A DNA stretch of 64,000 nt, taken from positions 99,508-163,507 of the forward strand of contig NMRB01000117.1 in the NCBI GenBank assembly GCA_002633025.1, read 5' to 3'. Below the pieces are notes generated by a model. It was not told the origin of the DNA, ran no database searches, and saw only the letters and a program-made list of their open reading frames with translations. The stretch comes from Notospermus geniculatus. Taxonomy: Eukaryota > Nemertea > Pilidiophora > Heteronemertea > Lineidae. A program made the translations under genes and the position numbers. Shown in pieces: positions 12,422-25,057 of this stretch (positions within the stretch are counted from its first letter, which is position 1; each line of letters begins with the position of its first letter).

Positions 12422-12583
12422 AGTTCTACCCTGTTGACTGGAGAAGAAATTGAACTGCAAAACTATGTCAAGAGAGCAGAAAGGAATTGTGAAGATGTTG
12501 CAACATCATCAACAGAAACTGACAACAGTGCAACATCATCAACTGAAGTAAGAGCAACTTCTGATGGGAAATGTAGTCAATAA
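12422..12583 (+). CDS. candidate terminal exon with overlapping polyadenylation signal
   Basis: An open frame containing LTGEEIELQNYVKRAERNCE, then a Ser/Thr-rich tail, ends in TAA at 12581-12583. AATAAA overlaps the stop (12580-12585), and a GT-rich downstream element (about 12597-12615) follows at the usual distance. The start is set at a possible acceptor after CCAACCTAAG, which is weak. The frame can also be traced back to an ATG at 12374. Product not recognised. Confidence 0.3.
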   Translation, partial: SSTLLTGEEIELQNYVKRAERNCEDVATSSTETDNSATSSTEVRATSDGKCSQ

Positions 12584-12746
12584 ATTTCTGTTGAATGTGA
12601 TGTTTTTTTTGTGCAATGAATGTGATGTTGCACATGCTGCAATGTTAAAATGAAATTTGAAACTCAAATGAGGACTTTTATTGTATTATAAGGAGGATGA
12701 GAACACCTGTTATTGTAGCAAAATCCATAAAATATATGTACCATTT

Positions 12747-13877
12747 CACAGAAAAAAATAACCGTCTCCAACCTGAGGCAAAGGGTGTCTCATCGATGTG
12801 TGAGACAGGTCCCGTCTTATTGACTGAGTAACCCCCTGTCTCGTTCAAAATAAAACGTCTCATCTTGAGCCAGAAGGCTGCTCAATCATGATCTTGAGGC
12901 GGCCGCGTCTCAAGATGGGGACTTTGAGACGGGGACCGTCTCAAGATCGCGAGGTTGAGACGGTCTCCGCCTCAAAAACATGATATCGAGACAGCACCGT
13001 CTCACATTGTAAGAACAACGCATGCGCAGGTATACAGTGGATTTCCGATTTAGTCTGCACGAGCAGTAATGATTTACATGATTTATGATATAATTCGTAT
13101 TTGCTACTGTCTTCAGTCATGTCAGTGGTTTAGTGGGTGTCCAGTACTTTACTCTTTTAAGTAAGTAGCCTACAGGTGAACAAGAAACCTGTCCATGTGC
13201 CCAAAAAGGCTAGGCCTAGCTAATGTTCGTTGAACCATCTCATGTCATGATGTGATACTGTACCGGTAGCTTAATATGTATCTAACTATTTAAGTAGGCC
13301 CCCCTGTACCTAGTATAGGCGTATCTCTCTGTCAGATTATCAAAGTAGTTGATTAATCAATTTGCTGTTTATGCAATTTTAGCTTTGTACATCGATGAGG
13401 TGCAGAAAAATTCATCAAACTCGTATGTCTCACACAAAGATAGCTAGGTGTCTCCAGGACTTGTCTGAAAAATGTAGGCAGTTATAAGTGTCGAGGAAGT
13501 TGTCTCAAGAAGTCTCAGCCTGAGACATGCATGTGTCTCAGGTGCTGTCTTAATTGATATTAGAGACCTTTCTGCCTCAAAAATAAGAGACATAAGGCGT
13601 CTCAAAAGGTGCCTCACCCTGAGACGTGCAGGTGTCTCAGGGTGCTGTCTCAATTGGAGACATTTTTGTCTCGAAAATACGAGACAAAGGTGTCTCAAAG
13701 GTCGTCTCAATTTGAGACATGCACGACCAACATTGTGGAGACGTTTCTGCCTCATCTTGAGACACCCGATCTGAGTCGCCTATGTGCCTCATTTAGAGGC
13801 ACCTAACTGCCTACATTTGCGGACAAGCCTTGGAGACACCTTTCTTTCTCACTTGGAGACGGTTATTTTTTTCTGTG
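12747..13877. mobile_element. 1.13-kb foldback element packed with GTCTC/GAGAC motifs
   Basis: CACAGAAAAAAATAACCGTC at 12747 continues to CTCCAA and is mirrored perfectly by the right end at 13877, giving 25-bp terminal inverted repeats. The left arm (to about 13003) and the right arm (from about 13440) carry dozens of GTCTC/GAGAC motifs in both orientations, with about 435 bp of unrelated core between them. Dense subterminal motifs are typical of transposase-binding sites in some DNA transposons. No transposase ORF exists. ORFs crossing the arms are artefacts of the repeat. Confidence 0.75.
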
Positions 13878-16800
13878 TTAAAAGGTTGGTACAACACAAT
13901 GCCACTACTGTTGGCTTTAGGTTTTACCCCTACACCTGCAAATGCTGAAAGAGCCATCCTGTTGCATTTGCACGAATCGTCTCTTGGTAGTGTTTGTTAA
14001 AATCAATGTCAGGATTTCTGTTTCAAATATCTCAAAGATCAGAAGCCATTTTATTTTCACCATGATATCATGTAATCATAAATAGGAATGACTAACCCCT
14101 CCACTTTTCCATTCAGGGATTTCAGGATTCAGGTGAGAAAAGCCAAAGGCTGAAGGCAGATGATTTCATGATTTGACATCGCATTACAATAAAAGGATGC
14201 CGATGGCACTGGAGTCAGTAAAACAGCCATTCAATCATTGAAGTCACAGCTGAAAAACACTTCTGGCATTATACAAATTTCCTCTTCATTACTTAGATTG
14301 GGCTGATGAAAAACCCTTTGGGTACATCTCAGCTCGTCCTAATGAACACAAACAGGTTGAAAAACATCCAATGATTTTGATATGGTAAGCTAATCAACTC
14401 TATAAAGCAACAGAACAAGAAAAGCAATTCAAGTATGACTGACGAAGGAAGGCTTCAAATACTTTTAAGTCATTTTCAAAGGTTATTTTCACCATCAATG
14501 CTCAACAAGATTCAATTTCTTCTTCAGTTGTAGAGTTTAGTTTACCATCATTAACTTCAGATTGCACAGCATTCAAAATGTCAAGACCTGTTGAAATTGC
14601 CTTGGTCGGCAAGCCAACCATCTTGCCTGAGCTACCTCTGGCGTGTCTGGTAGATGAATAGATGATTCAACATGGCAATCTCTCTCAACCGGTTTGCATT
14701 AAGTTTTTTAAACTTAACCAAAGGAAAACTAACATGGATCAATACATAAGTGGTTTCCATCAGCAGTGCATATCCATCCAGGAGGAGCGTTATTGACTTG
14801 GAATGATTATGAAAGTGTTTGATATGGTGAAGGAAGACTAGGCCTTCAATTGAAATGCTGTGCTATATGACAGCAACCATTCAATTCTACAATGTAAAGC
14901 ATCAAGAGAGTGCATGCACAGTGCCATCAGGTCAGGAATGTATGTTTTGTCGCAGAATTTTTATACAAGAATGATGAAAGGAATGCTTCAGAACATTGCA
15001 GACATAGGGTTGGATGGTGGGCTTGAGAGGACAACAATCTGAACAATTACCCTAACGCCGCCAGGGAAAATGAGTTGGCTGTATCTCGTTACACAATCAT
15101 GTGGATGCCAGCCACCCAGTGGGCAACTTTGTCGAGCAACAACCTGGCTTTTATTTGATACCTTCACCATGAAAACAAGGCAAGAAAACTCAGGATGGGC
15201 TCATCTCCTCTTCGATGGGTTCATGCCATTACTGATGTCATAAAGAAGATGGAACAAATCCTGCAGGATTTCCGCCATATCGAAGGTCCTGATTTAGGAG
15301 GAGACAGAAACTTCCTGGAAGATGTCTCTCAAATGCCACTTAGAGGAGTGCTATGTCAGAACCTGATGCTTCACGGTGTTGCCGGCAAAGGTCAAGGAGA
15401 TATTGCCCACCATCAGTGTCATTTGAGGAAAAAATCTATAAAATAACCTGGAAAAACGAAGTCGTGATAAGCCATGACCATAAAGGCCGTGCCTGGTGAA
15501 TGGGGTCTCAGATTATTTTGGCAACAACAGAAGCATGAGTGTGGTTTCATTGGGTGGAATATAAGCCCCCAGAGATCTTTCATGCAGGCTATTAGGCAAC
15601 ATTTTCAATCATCCATCTCGAAATTGGAGCAATTACTGCATCAGCAGCCATTGCTCAAATGTCAGCATTTCATGGTGAAATGGGTAAAAATGACCTTAGG
15701 GGCATGAAGAAGGAAAAGTCAGTAGGTCCCTGTGGTTCTTTGGCCACGTCTTTTTCCTGGTAAGCTTGTGATCTTGAGAGAAATCTGGAGCCTTCTCTGT
15801 GGAAGAATGGTGGAGGATTATCGCCTGGAAGTTTGCCATGGCTGCAGACAATTCATAAAGCATATTCCATTGTTGCTCTCCTATGAAGTGCTCTGTCAAC
15901 AGCTTTATCATTTCTTTATTACCATTATTTATAACAGGTGAGTCAATTTGATATATTCAGAGTTGGGGCTAATTGTTGCCAGGGTGTGTTCCTAATAGAG
16001 GAGGGACACTGATATGATGCTCCAGAGACTGGACAATGATAGACGTCATGAGATCTTAATGGCGCCAAAGTGGTATCAAGGTATTGCCAAGAATAATGTC
16101 GCCGTGATAGGATTAGCTCGGCCAAACAAATCCCACAATAGACCTACTTTGGCTTTGTGGCTGTGAAATCAGTCACACTCTGTAACCAGAGTGGCAAAAA
16201 ACAGACCATCCATCCATATTTTTTTTCCATCACCATGACCAAAACAAAGATACTGGTGAGGCTGCCAAAGACAGAGAATGAAGACCACTTCACTCAAAAT
16301 ACCCATTGATTCTATCGGGAAACGTACCTGACATAACTACCGTTTTTCTAATATCCCACATTTCATACAACCCGAGTTGCTGAGGATGCCCCAAGAGGCA
16401 GAGTCAAAAGCCATACCATGATGTTGTGTTTGCCAGTCATCAACACCAATTATAGTCCAGAACAGACATTTGTAGCTGGGAAATGAGCATTTCTGGCACC
16501 AACCATTTACCACCTTTGAGCTGATCTAACATTGTAACATCACTTGCTTCCAACTTGTGATAGAATCAACTAAGGAGCACCAATCCCAGAGGGGCTACTT
16601 GAAATTGAGTTATTTATAATAGGTTGTTACAAACCCATCAGGTTGATTTCTCTGTAGTATTGTATTCAAACAACTGTCACAATTTGCAGGGCTAGTTCGA
16701 ATGCTAATACCATTTGAACGGCCCCTGGGTGAAAGAGGCCACTGCTACTGGAATGCAAACAAGGAATACATCAAGATCATTTAATGTTACTTATGATACT

Positions 16801-17785
16801 AGGGGACGTAATCTGCTTGGGTGAGAAGTTGATTAATCTAGTGTATCCGGCCAAGAGATGGCATCTCGAGTAACCACCACGGGAAAGAGTGATTTGTCAA
16901 TTATGCAGGGATTGGAAGGTTACATTCTGGGCTGGATTTGATCAGTCTTCAAAATATGACACCAATTTCATTGGGTCATCGGAGATGTGGATGTCCGCAA
17001 GGGGATTTATACTAAGTTAGTGACAATGTTTCTATCATTACAACAATGTTTGTGGCGCAGTGGTAAGTCTGTCACTCAGTAATGATTGAGACACCATGGG
17101 TGCGGTAGGCTACACAGTCAAGTTCTCATTTTGTCCTGTCAACTGACTGGAAGGATCGAGTGAAGCGATCACTGAGCTGCTCCCAGAGTTCCCCAGAAAG
17201 ATTAGGGTTTATTTTGTTCAGCATTTCGATTGAAGGCCTAGTCCTCTTCAGCATCAATGTGAAGCACCTTTGACACCATGCTGCAGTAAAACCGCACTAT
17301 GTAAGTCACACTATCAATCATGTAGTGCCTTGTTGGTCATGAAACAATGAGGAATCTTGAATTTGAGTCCAATTTACTGGGTACAAAATTGCCTTTAAGC
17401 AAGTAGAAGTCAACACAATCAGCCATAAGGTTGTCACTCGTCACGAAAAATTACAACCTGGTCCATAACAAGCGTAATACTAGTCACTTGATCAGCTGAA
17501 GCCTAGAGGCACGCCACGAACAAGTTGTGGGTGAAAGATTCTCTGACATTAGCACCAAGTGGCAACGAGTAAGGATAACCAAATCAGGAATGCCCTTGAG
17601 GTGACATTGAGAGTAGTTGGACGAGAATTAGGGATGCTTTCCTGAGGGGAGGATCATCAATGTCATCAGGAGGATCTCTGACCAGATACACCACATAATG
17701 ATGGATAGCAAACATCGAGTATAGCTGACTAAAACTTGTCAATTCGTCAGCACTGATGTGCCCCATCTTCTCCAAAGATACTTAC
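13878..17785. other. non-coding stretch
   Basis: There is a tRNA A-box-like segment at about 17056 (TGGCGCAGTGGTAAG) with no clear B box, possibly a decayed SINE. Several short ORFs (15.2-15.9 kb) lack splice support. Nothing else is recognised. Confidence 0.4.
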
Positions 17786-17845
17786 GTGAATAGCGGCTGT
17801 GTGTCTGGATGGTTCCCGTTGCCGTTGGCATATATGCTTGGAAAA
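17786..17845 (-). CDS. candidate 60-bp internal exon
   Basis: The minus strand has a pyrimidine-rich acceptor (TTCTCTTTCTCTTTTCAG, 17846-17863) and a full-consensus donor GTAAGTATC (17785 downward). They enclose exactly 60 bp, all of whose frames are open. One reads FPSIYANGNGNHPDTQPLFT. It may belong to the same minus-strand transcript as the other small exons in this half of the window. This is inference. Confidence 0.4.
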
Positions 17846-17863
17846 CTGAAAAGAGAAAGAGAA

Positions 17864-19755
17864 CTGGGAATTTAGATCAAGAACGATAAGCTTTGGGTGA
17901 CAAGTCCATCATCTCATGGTAATCTGTTAAGACGACTTTGGCGATATTAGCCATTAGAAGTCTGTTTAGTGATAATCTTTCTAACTACAGTCACCCCGAA
18001 GGACCTCTGATGAAGCAATTCATAATCTTTGGACTTGAGCAGATTTGAGCTGTCATTGTCACGCCAGAAGTGTGTCATATCTTCACCTACTATTCATCAA
18101 TCTTAGATGATACAATTATCCAACCAAAACTTTCGATATAACTATGGTAACCATGACAACTTCAGTGGTGTATCCTTGTCCAATCAGCCACGGTGATCAG
18201 GTGAAAACCATGGTGCATTCCAATCAAACTTTGGCAAAATCATCAATACTTTGTCAGGAGTGCATGATGTGATGTACTCAAGGGGATGTCAAGTTAGCAT
18301 GGAGAGAGCAGGCTGTTAATCAAGACTTTATTGAGTGTACTGCCCTTGGTGGCAAAATGAAATAAATTATCTGTATAATCTTGATATTTTGACAGCTTTC
18401 CTAGGTACCGGTAATTATTTTTATTGAAAGCACAGGGATTTGCATGCTATCTTTAAAGCCCTAGAATTCCTCCACCACAAAATGGCAGTCTTGTAGCCAG
18501 AAAGATATGTCTTACGAAAAAGTGCGAGGCTAATCTATGAGGGTAGGGGGATCTGAAGCATTATTTTGACATAGTGTACTCCTGACAGTGAGCTCGCTGG
18601 CACTGTCACAATGATGGAGTATAATGGAATGTAACTGTCATTGTAATGGAGCACAGTGCAATCAGAACACGCAATACCAATTAATAAAGATTAGTTGCTT
18701 CTGCCATTATTGGAATCCTGGCAGCTTTATTATTCATCACACCAACCGCTGATCAAAATTAACTTTTTCAAAAAGCTATCAATACTTCAGATCCTGCATT
18801 GATTATCAGAATATGGCTAAATCAATTATTTCCTCAGTAGGGGATCATAGCACTCTAGATCGTGTATGAAAACATTGCCAGGTCAAATGACAGGCAATGC
18901 GAATGTCAATTGGCAGGCAATACGAGTTTGATGTTGTTTGTAATGGAATCTAGAGTGAGTGTTGCGTTTATTGAATCTTCTGCACATGCTGCTGCAACAG
19001 CACTTTAATGTTGGCTACCTGCATCACCTCTTCTTCTGTAGCCAAAGCAAAAGTTGGTTCAAAATGAACCGTGCTCCATTCTTGGGAGGTTCTGAGCACT
19101 TCGCCATGCTTTTCATTTGGTTAAGTGGCATGGCATTAGCAGAAATGGATGAGGAATCATGGCATGAATTTAACCTTGTTTTAGGTTCAAAAGTGAGCTT
19201 TTCAAGTGGCTGACAAATAATTCTGTGGACACCCACTCCAAGTATCAGGCGAGATAGCTGAAAGCCTATAGTGGATGATGGTGGATGAAATGTGAAAGGA
19301 ACTAAGCTAGCATTGAAGAAGTCCCAAGTCCCGATGACCAAAAAGTACCGGTACTTAAGATGATGGAAATAAACGAGCGAGAAGAAAATTCTACAGAGGC
19401 ATGAGAAGTTAAAGAACCACATCTACATGTAGGAGTCAAGCAAGGTCCATTGGGTTACAGGAGAAAAGCAAATTCTTGAGACCTAGCTTCATGATCATCA
19501 AGTTATACTTGGCATTCAAGCTAGAGCTACATCCTTGAGATGAGATCTGCAGAAGGAAAAGCAGAGAATTGAAAGAAGATGAATATTTCTACTTATAGAG
19601 ATGAAACAAGAATAAAGACTGATTAGCATTTAGAACAGAGAGATTTTAATGATGAAAATATACATGTTTGATAAGCATGATCTAGTGGAATTGCATTTTT
19701 GTTATACCATTGAAGCAACCACAAAGGTCAAAGGCGGCAAAAGAGATGCAATTAC
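17864..19755. other. non-coding stretch
   Basis: A TACCGGTA palindrome occurs near 18409 and near 19346. The ORFs at 18959-19422 on both strands overlap each other and lack splice sites. No firm gene. Confidence 0.4.
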
Positions 19756-19779
19756 CTGGTTCATGAATTGGTAATTCAC
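19756..19779 (-). CDS. candidate 24-bp microexon (VNYQFMNQ)
   Basis: The minus-strand acceptor ACGTTTGTCTTTCAG and donor CAG|GTAATTGC enclose 24 bp in an open frame coding VNYQFMNQ. The length is a multiple of three. Microexons of this size occur in animal genes, but chance matches are common. Confidence 0.25.
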
Positions 19780-20126
19780 CTGAAAGACAAACGTAGACAG
19801 CAAAATGAAGGTCTATCTCTTCTTGGTAACCCTTGTGTACATGTACTTTCCATCAGGGTTGGACTGAAAGTGACTCAACATCTGCGGCTGATTTTGTCAA
19901 GCCAGCACTCTTGCCATGGACTGAAAGAGGTTTCCACTAGAATACCCTCTGATGATACCTACCATTGTAAAACATGACACCAGCGGAAGACAGAAACGTC
20001 TTCCTCTGTGAGTGCAATGCAAAGGATACTGAAAGCAGCAAAAGGTCAACTCAAACGTGTTACCATACGTAGGTTCTGGGTCTTGGTCACCTCTGGCTTG
20101 TTTGGATGACAAGTGTCTTATGCTTA

Positions 20127-20717
20127 GTTCCCACTAGCCAAATTGCCCCACGATTAAAATATTGTGGTCTTAATCGTGGAGGAATCGTGGTGATCCTATC
20201 AGATCTTATCACATCTTGAGGTCAGTCGGGGCAATCGTGTCGATCGTAGGAAAGTTTTTGACAGTTATCGTGCTGGGTTCCCACTATCACGAATCACGCC
20301 ACGATTGAAATCGTGGTATTAATCATGGAATAATCGTGGTGATCCTATCAGACTTTATCAGATCTTGAGGTCAGTCGTGGCAATCATTTTGATCGTAGAA
20401 AAGTTTTGGATGGTTAAAATTTTTTCTACGATCAACACGATTGCCCTCACGATTGCCCACAAGATGTGATAAGATCTGATAGGATCACTACGATTACTCC
20501 ACGATTAAGACCACGATTTCAATCGTGGCGTGATTCGTGCAACCTGAAATTGACCAATCATGACCATATCGCATAGTGCACCAAATCGTACCAGAACGTA
20601 TCGACACGCATCACCTCGTATCCAAACGTGAAACTTCAGAGAAGTAAACAAATATTCCACGATCAGCTACGAATGGCCAATTGTGACATTCGTCACGGAC
20701 CGCACAAAAGTGGGAAC
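20127..20717. mobile_element. nested MITE: tandem plus inverted copies of a CGTGG-rich unit
   Basis: The ends GTTCCCAC (20127) and GTGGGAAC (20717) are inverted. Inside, a unit of about 140 bp containing CCACGATT, ATCGTGGTGATCCTATCAGA and GATCTTGAGGTCAGTCG occurs at about 20129-20275 and again at 20276-20410. A third copy is in reverse orientation at about 20425-20545. The TTCCCACTA start recurs at about 20278. It reads as an element that inserted into, or duplicated next to, its own kind. Confidence 0.75.
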
Positions 20718-22675
20718 TTTAGTATTAAGTCGATGACATTACTTTCATACACTCATGTGTAATTACCAGCCTATGCCTGCATCATAAGTCAAATTTAAAT
20801 CTTAGACAGACCTACTATGTCCAAGCTTACATCTAATCTAAACTCTTCAACCATGTTTTTCAAGTAATCACAGCCAACGTGAACCAATCATGAAGGAAGA
20901 AACCAGAGAAGCAGCTAACACAAGAAATCTATTCAAAAGAAGAAACCTATAAGATCATCAGAAAGCATAAATACATCTAAGCGTACGATGACCCGCCGCT
21001 CAGCGGGGAAACATCTGCCATTATACCCATCTATTTCCAGCCTCTGATGTGGGATTGATGACTTTTACTGGCTTCAGCCGGATCAATAGGAGGATTGTGA
21101 CCAAGGCATGCGTAATTACTGATTTAGATGGTCTGGTATCAGCAACCTTTCCCAGGTAAATGCTTGGATGACATTATGAATTCCTGTTGGTCTGGGAGAC
21201 ACTAACCAGAATTTGGTGATTTGGAATAAACCAGAATTCAGTATATCTGGAACACTGGCGAAGATCCACCAGAATGCCCAGGCAGGTGGATGGTAGTTGG
21301 CCACCAACCTTCAGCTGACAACAGATTGATTTGGCAGTTGCTTTTTAACTTCTTTTTTTCTGCCTTCTCAGCAAGACCACCCTGCTTGGGTAACTGTGGA
21401 ATTGTTGGCTGTTGAGGAGTTAACAATATTAATCCCACAAATCTGGTTTGCCAAAAAAATTGTGTTTTGTGTGTCTCTTTCCTAATTCCATGGCGTAAAA
21501 TGAGATAATGACTGTGATATCGATACATGGATAACTTATCACCACCATTAATTCTATCAGATTATGAGACTAAACAATCTCAGATAGCACCATCCACAAA
21601 AAACAGTCCAATACAATAGCTGTTACCCAAGGAAGTATAATCAGCACGCTTTGCCTAGTGACAAAGATCAGCAATGACAGTTTGCTGATGAAGTCAGGAC
21701 CCCACAGTGATTACAGGCAAGTCTTCTACAAGCAGTCTTCCAGGTTCTAGATTTTAGGTTTAGAGTTACTTCAAAGCAAGTGGTTGTCTTGTCCAATCCA
21801 GGGCATTTGTGTGGACCAATATGTTGAAGCGTGATATCCTTGGGATGCTAATGGATTAGTATCAAATTCAAGCATGCAAGTAATACCCATAGCTACTGGT
21901 ACTACAATGGTAGCATGATGGATTGCTCAGCACTTTAGGCAACAAAACTGGCGTCACAGAACAAGACCCCAGAGGAAATTTTGAGGACAAGACAAATGAA
22001 AGGTTGAAGCAAGATGCGATCCATTCTTGTCAGTCGTGTCTATAGCCCAAAATCCCAGACCAGCATTTTCACCGACAGCCCAGCTCTTACAACAACCAAG
22101 TAATCATGTTAATTGGCCGTACCAAAGGAAAAGCAGCTGCTGAGACAGAAAGGAGACAACCTGTCTTGGTATCATTATCCAGTATCAAGAACATGAAAGG
22201 CTCAGGATAGCAATCAACGGACGAATTAGAAAAATGCCACTACTTAGCGCCTCTGATGAGCTGGTTCCCAGCAAATTGCATGGACATGATTCAGGTCAAG
22301 ATCATCCTAGTCATAATACTCCTGGACATGTCTTGGCTTCTTCAATCTTGCGTACAACACAAATGGATACTGAGCAACAACAACAATAGGAAACCTTGTC
22401 CTTTTTCATAGCCTCGTCTGACTTGGTTGTGAAAGAACGAGATGGAGGTATTTCTCGTTAAGATAAGGATGTATACCATCAGGGGAGATAATCCAAAAGG
22501 TGTCTGCCATTCATTAATGAATCTCTTTTCAAATAGGTTGGAGATAACAGCAACGCCTCCAAGAATACAAATGGCCGAGTTGTAAGGGTAGTGAAGCCAA
22601 CTCTAAAGCAACAGGAAATGAGGGATACATTCTTCTGTTTCTTATTGCTAACAAAATCATCCTTTGTTTTAGAGA
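20718..22675. other. non-coding stretch
   Basis: No supportable exon, RNA gene or repeat was found. Confidence 0.45.
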
Positions 22676-22935
22676 TGCAAATGTATACATCCACAATTGA
22701 TTCGGGAAACATCAAAATCTCCTGATCAGACTTAAAGTATTTAATTACATAACAATGCAAGTTTAAACTTCAGGCGTTTATGGTCCGGGGAAACACCAAA
22801 ATCTTCTGATAAGACTAATATCCACAGAGTTGCATACATATGCAAATGTAAACTTCCTGTGTGTATCATGGTTCAGGCATGTCAGGAACATCAAAATCTC
22901 CTGATCATTTTTCAGAACAACTATTGAATTGCACA
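22676..22935. repeat. three imperfect tandem copies, about 85-95 bp each
   Basis: AACATCAAAATCTCCTGATC, or a close variant, occurs at about 22708, 22792 and 22888. Each copy is preceded by a TGCAAATGTAAAC-like segment and a TTC(G/C)GG stretch. Indels separate the copies. The ORFs crossing it on the minus strand are repeat artefacts. Confidence 0.7.
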
Positions 22936-23433
22936 ACAACTGGTTTATTGATTGCCACTTGCGGCTGGTCTTTCCAATATGCACCTAAATCCCAGTCCAT
23001 TTTCGCTCCATTTGATAGAGAGTAAACTTTATCCTGGCTAACCATCTAGCTTAAAACTACCATTAGCTAATGGATTGCACAGCATTTGGTTGGTTTGCTA
23101 GGAGACCAGAAACATTCAGGAAGTAGTTTGCATGACAATTATTGCCCAACTCGCATTGCTGTGTGTAGCTCGTTCTGATTTGAGGTCTGCCAGAAAGACT
23201 TCGTGAAATGCATTTGGGGCATACACTGACATTATCCCCCTAGCACGACTGGGGTCACTGTGTGTTCAGGACCCTTGCGCAGTTTGTTTTTCACTGCTCT
23301 TGATGTGCGAGAATGGGATGAGCTCATTTAACCATTTCAGCACCGGGGCTTTTTTGCAAGGGTTTTGCTTTGCCAAGTCCCGCTAAAAAAGCAGTGTGAC
23401 GATGTCATTGTCGTGACACCTGTCCTCATGTTA

Positions 23434-23557
23434 GGGACTTTCAGCAAGGCTCTGTAACATCGATCCGTGTCACGTATGACGTATTGAGCTATTTTCTATT
23501 AAAGTCGTACGTCATACGTGATACGGATTGACGATACGGAGCCTTGCCAAAAGTCCC
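23434..23557. mobile_element. 124-bp MITE, near-complete palindrome, TA target duplication
   Basis: GGGACTTTCAGCAAGGCTCT at the left end pairs with AGAGCC-like GGGACTTTTGGCAAGGCTCC on the opposite strand at the right end. Pairing continues through CGTATGACGTA almost to the centre, so arms are about 50 bp. TA flanks each end (23432-23433 and 23558-23559), as expected for Tc1/mariner-type insertion. Confidence 0.85.
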
Positions 23558-23976
23558 TATTAAGGTCATGGTATCACCTGTAATGAAAACCTTGGCACTC
23601 TGCGTCAGTCTACCATACGGGAAATGGCTAATTTTATCTTTTGGTAAGATTATAATCCCACAAATCACTAAGTTCTTGATAAACTCGTGATTTGCTCAAG
23701 CAGTATCAAGTGCATACCTTTGGCTATGATGCATCACAAATTCCTTCACAAACCCTATAGGCAACGAAACCTAGTGAGAGACTTTTGCCTCAGTTGAGAT
23801 GCAGAGGCACAAAGTATAGATCACACCCTATAGAAGTCAAGGGGTCCAGCAACTCAAAGTAATGTACATGCATGCATTTTAATCAGCATTAGCCATTTGG
23901 CAAGCAGTGCAATGCCGAGTGACCTTTACCTTTTTTCTGACATCAATAAAATGAAGAATGCTTCCTTGTACTCTAC

Positions 23977-24027
23977 CTGGTCTCCATGTAAACGATCCAA
24001 CGAGAAGGATAAATATTTCTCCCAGGA
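23977..24027 (-). CDS. candidate 51-bp internal exon
   Basis: The minus-strand acceptor TAATGCTTGGTTCAG and donor CAG|GTAGAGT enclose 51 bp. The frame in register with the exon reads SWEKYLSFSLDRLHGDQ. Plausible but unrecognised, and no neighbouring exon can be joined with confidence. Confidence 0.3.
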
Positions 24028-24911
24028 CTGAACCAAGCATTAATCACATCACATGAACATATCCACTAATGTGAGCACAATTAAACTGCTTGCCTCCCAA
24101 CNCAAAATTACTTTCCTAACATCTAACACTACTAAAACATTAAATAACTTGGAATTTCAATGAAAAATATTTTGTTCAACTTGCCTTTTAGAAACCTCAA
24201 ACCGAAGTTGGGTTTTGTGACCCTGCCACAGGGCAGTACAAATGTGGACTGACCTTCTGAGGGTCACACCCTTCATAGTAGAGTTGTTTGTTTTATCAAT
24301 TAACAGGTCAGTTTGAAATAGAGCTAAGCCAGAGATGTTTGGAAAATCACACTATTATGATGCAGCAGACCATTTTCTAGGTTGTAGGCCCAAATAGCCC
24401 CGAGGCCCAAATAGCCCCGTCTTACCCTATAAAGAACACTGATCTGTTTTCTTCTAAATTGAAACTCAAAACAGTTTTCACTTGCTGCATCAGCTTACCC
24501 ACAGAACACAGTGTAATTCCCCAAAGCACTGTTTTTAACATCAAGCCCAAAAAACAATTGACACACACAGAAGAGATCGATCACAACATCTGTCAAACTT
24601 GGCACATTGGTCATTGAATTTTGTCATCTATCTGGTAGGATGGAAGAGTGGCCAATGCTGGAACTGACGGCTGGAGGAAATGGCATGAAGGCAAGTGATG
24701 GGCAACTGAGAAAATATATGGCATCTGTGCAAATGATTCAGTGGTAGCAAACGGATTGAGTGTGGTATTGGTGCTTGGTCGACACTGGGCAGTCTTGATG
24801 CATCGTCCCTTCTCCATTATCTAAAGTGCGAGTTGTTAGAACATGTACCACGACTCAAGAAATTGTAGGCAATGAGTAGGAACATCAGGTCTATAACCAA
24901 CCAAAATCTCT

Positions 24912-25017
24912 AAGTGGAGCATCCTGAGAAGATCAGGGGTTCTTAGCACTTGCTCCCTTTGTGGTGACGAAGGGAGCGAGCGGCAAGAACCCCTGATGTT
25001 CTCAGGATGAAGTGGAG
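24912..25017. mobile_element. 90-bp hairpin element with perfect 8-bp target duplication
   Basis: Bases 24920-25009 form one long hairpin. CATCCTGAGAAGATCAGGGG pairs with the mirrored right end, and pairing continues through TTCTT and GCTCCCTT with only scattered mismatches and a loop of a few bases. AAGTGGAG directly flanks it on both sides (24912-24919 and 25010-25017). An 8-bp duplication is characteristic of hAT- or P-type transposition. The minus-strand ORF at 24836-25144 crosses the hairpin. Confidence 0.85.
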
Positions 25018-25057
25018 GGTGGTGTAATGTAAATTGTTCTTCTTCACCTATTCTTAC

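Noticed and set aside
13444-13806. ORFs on both strands rich in His/Arg/Leu or Thr/Cys/Pro
   Set aside because: They are readings of the GTCTC/GAGAC repeat arms of the foldback element.
17050-17210. tRNA-like A box suggesting another SINE or tRNA
   Set aside because: No B box, no foldable cloverleaf and no tail could be seen.
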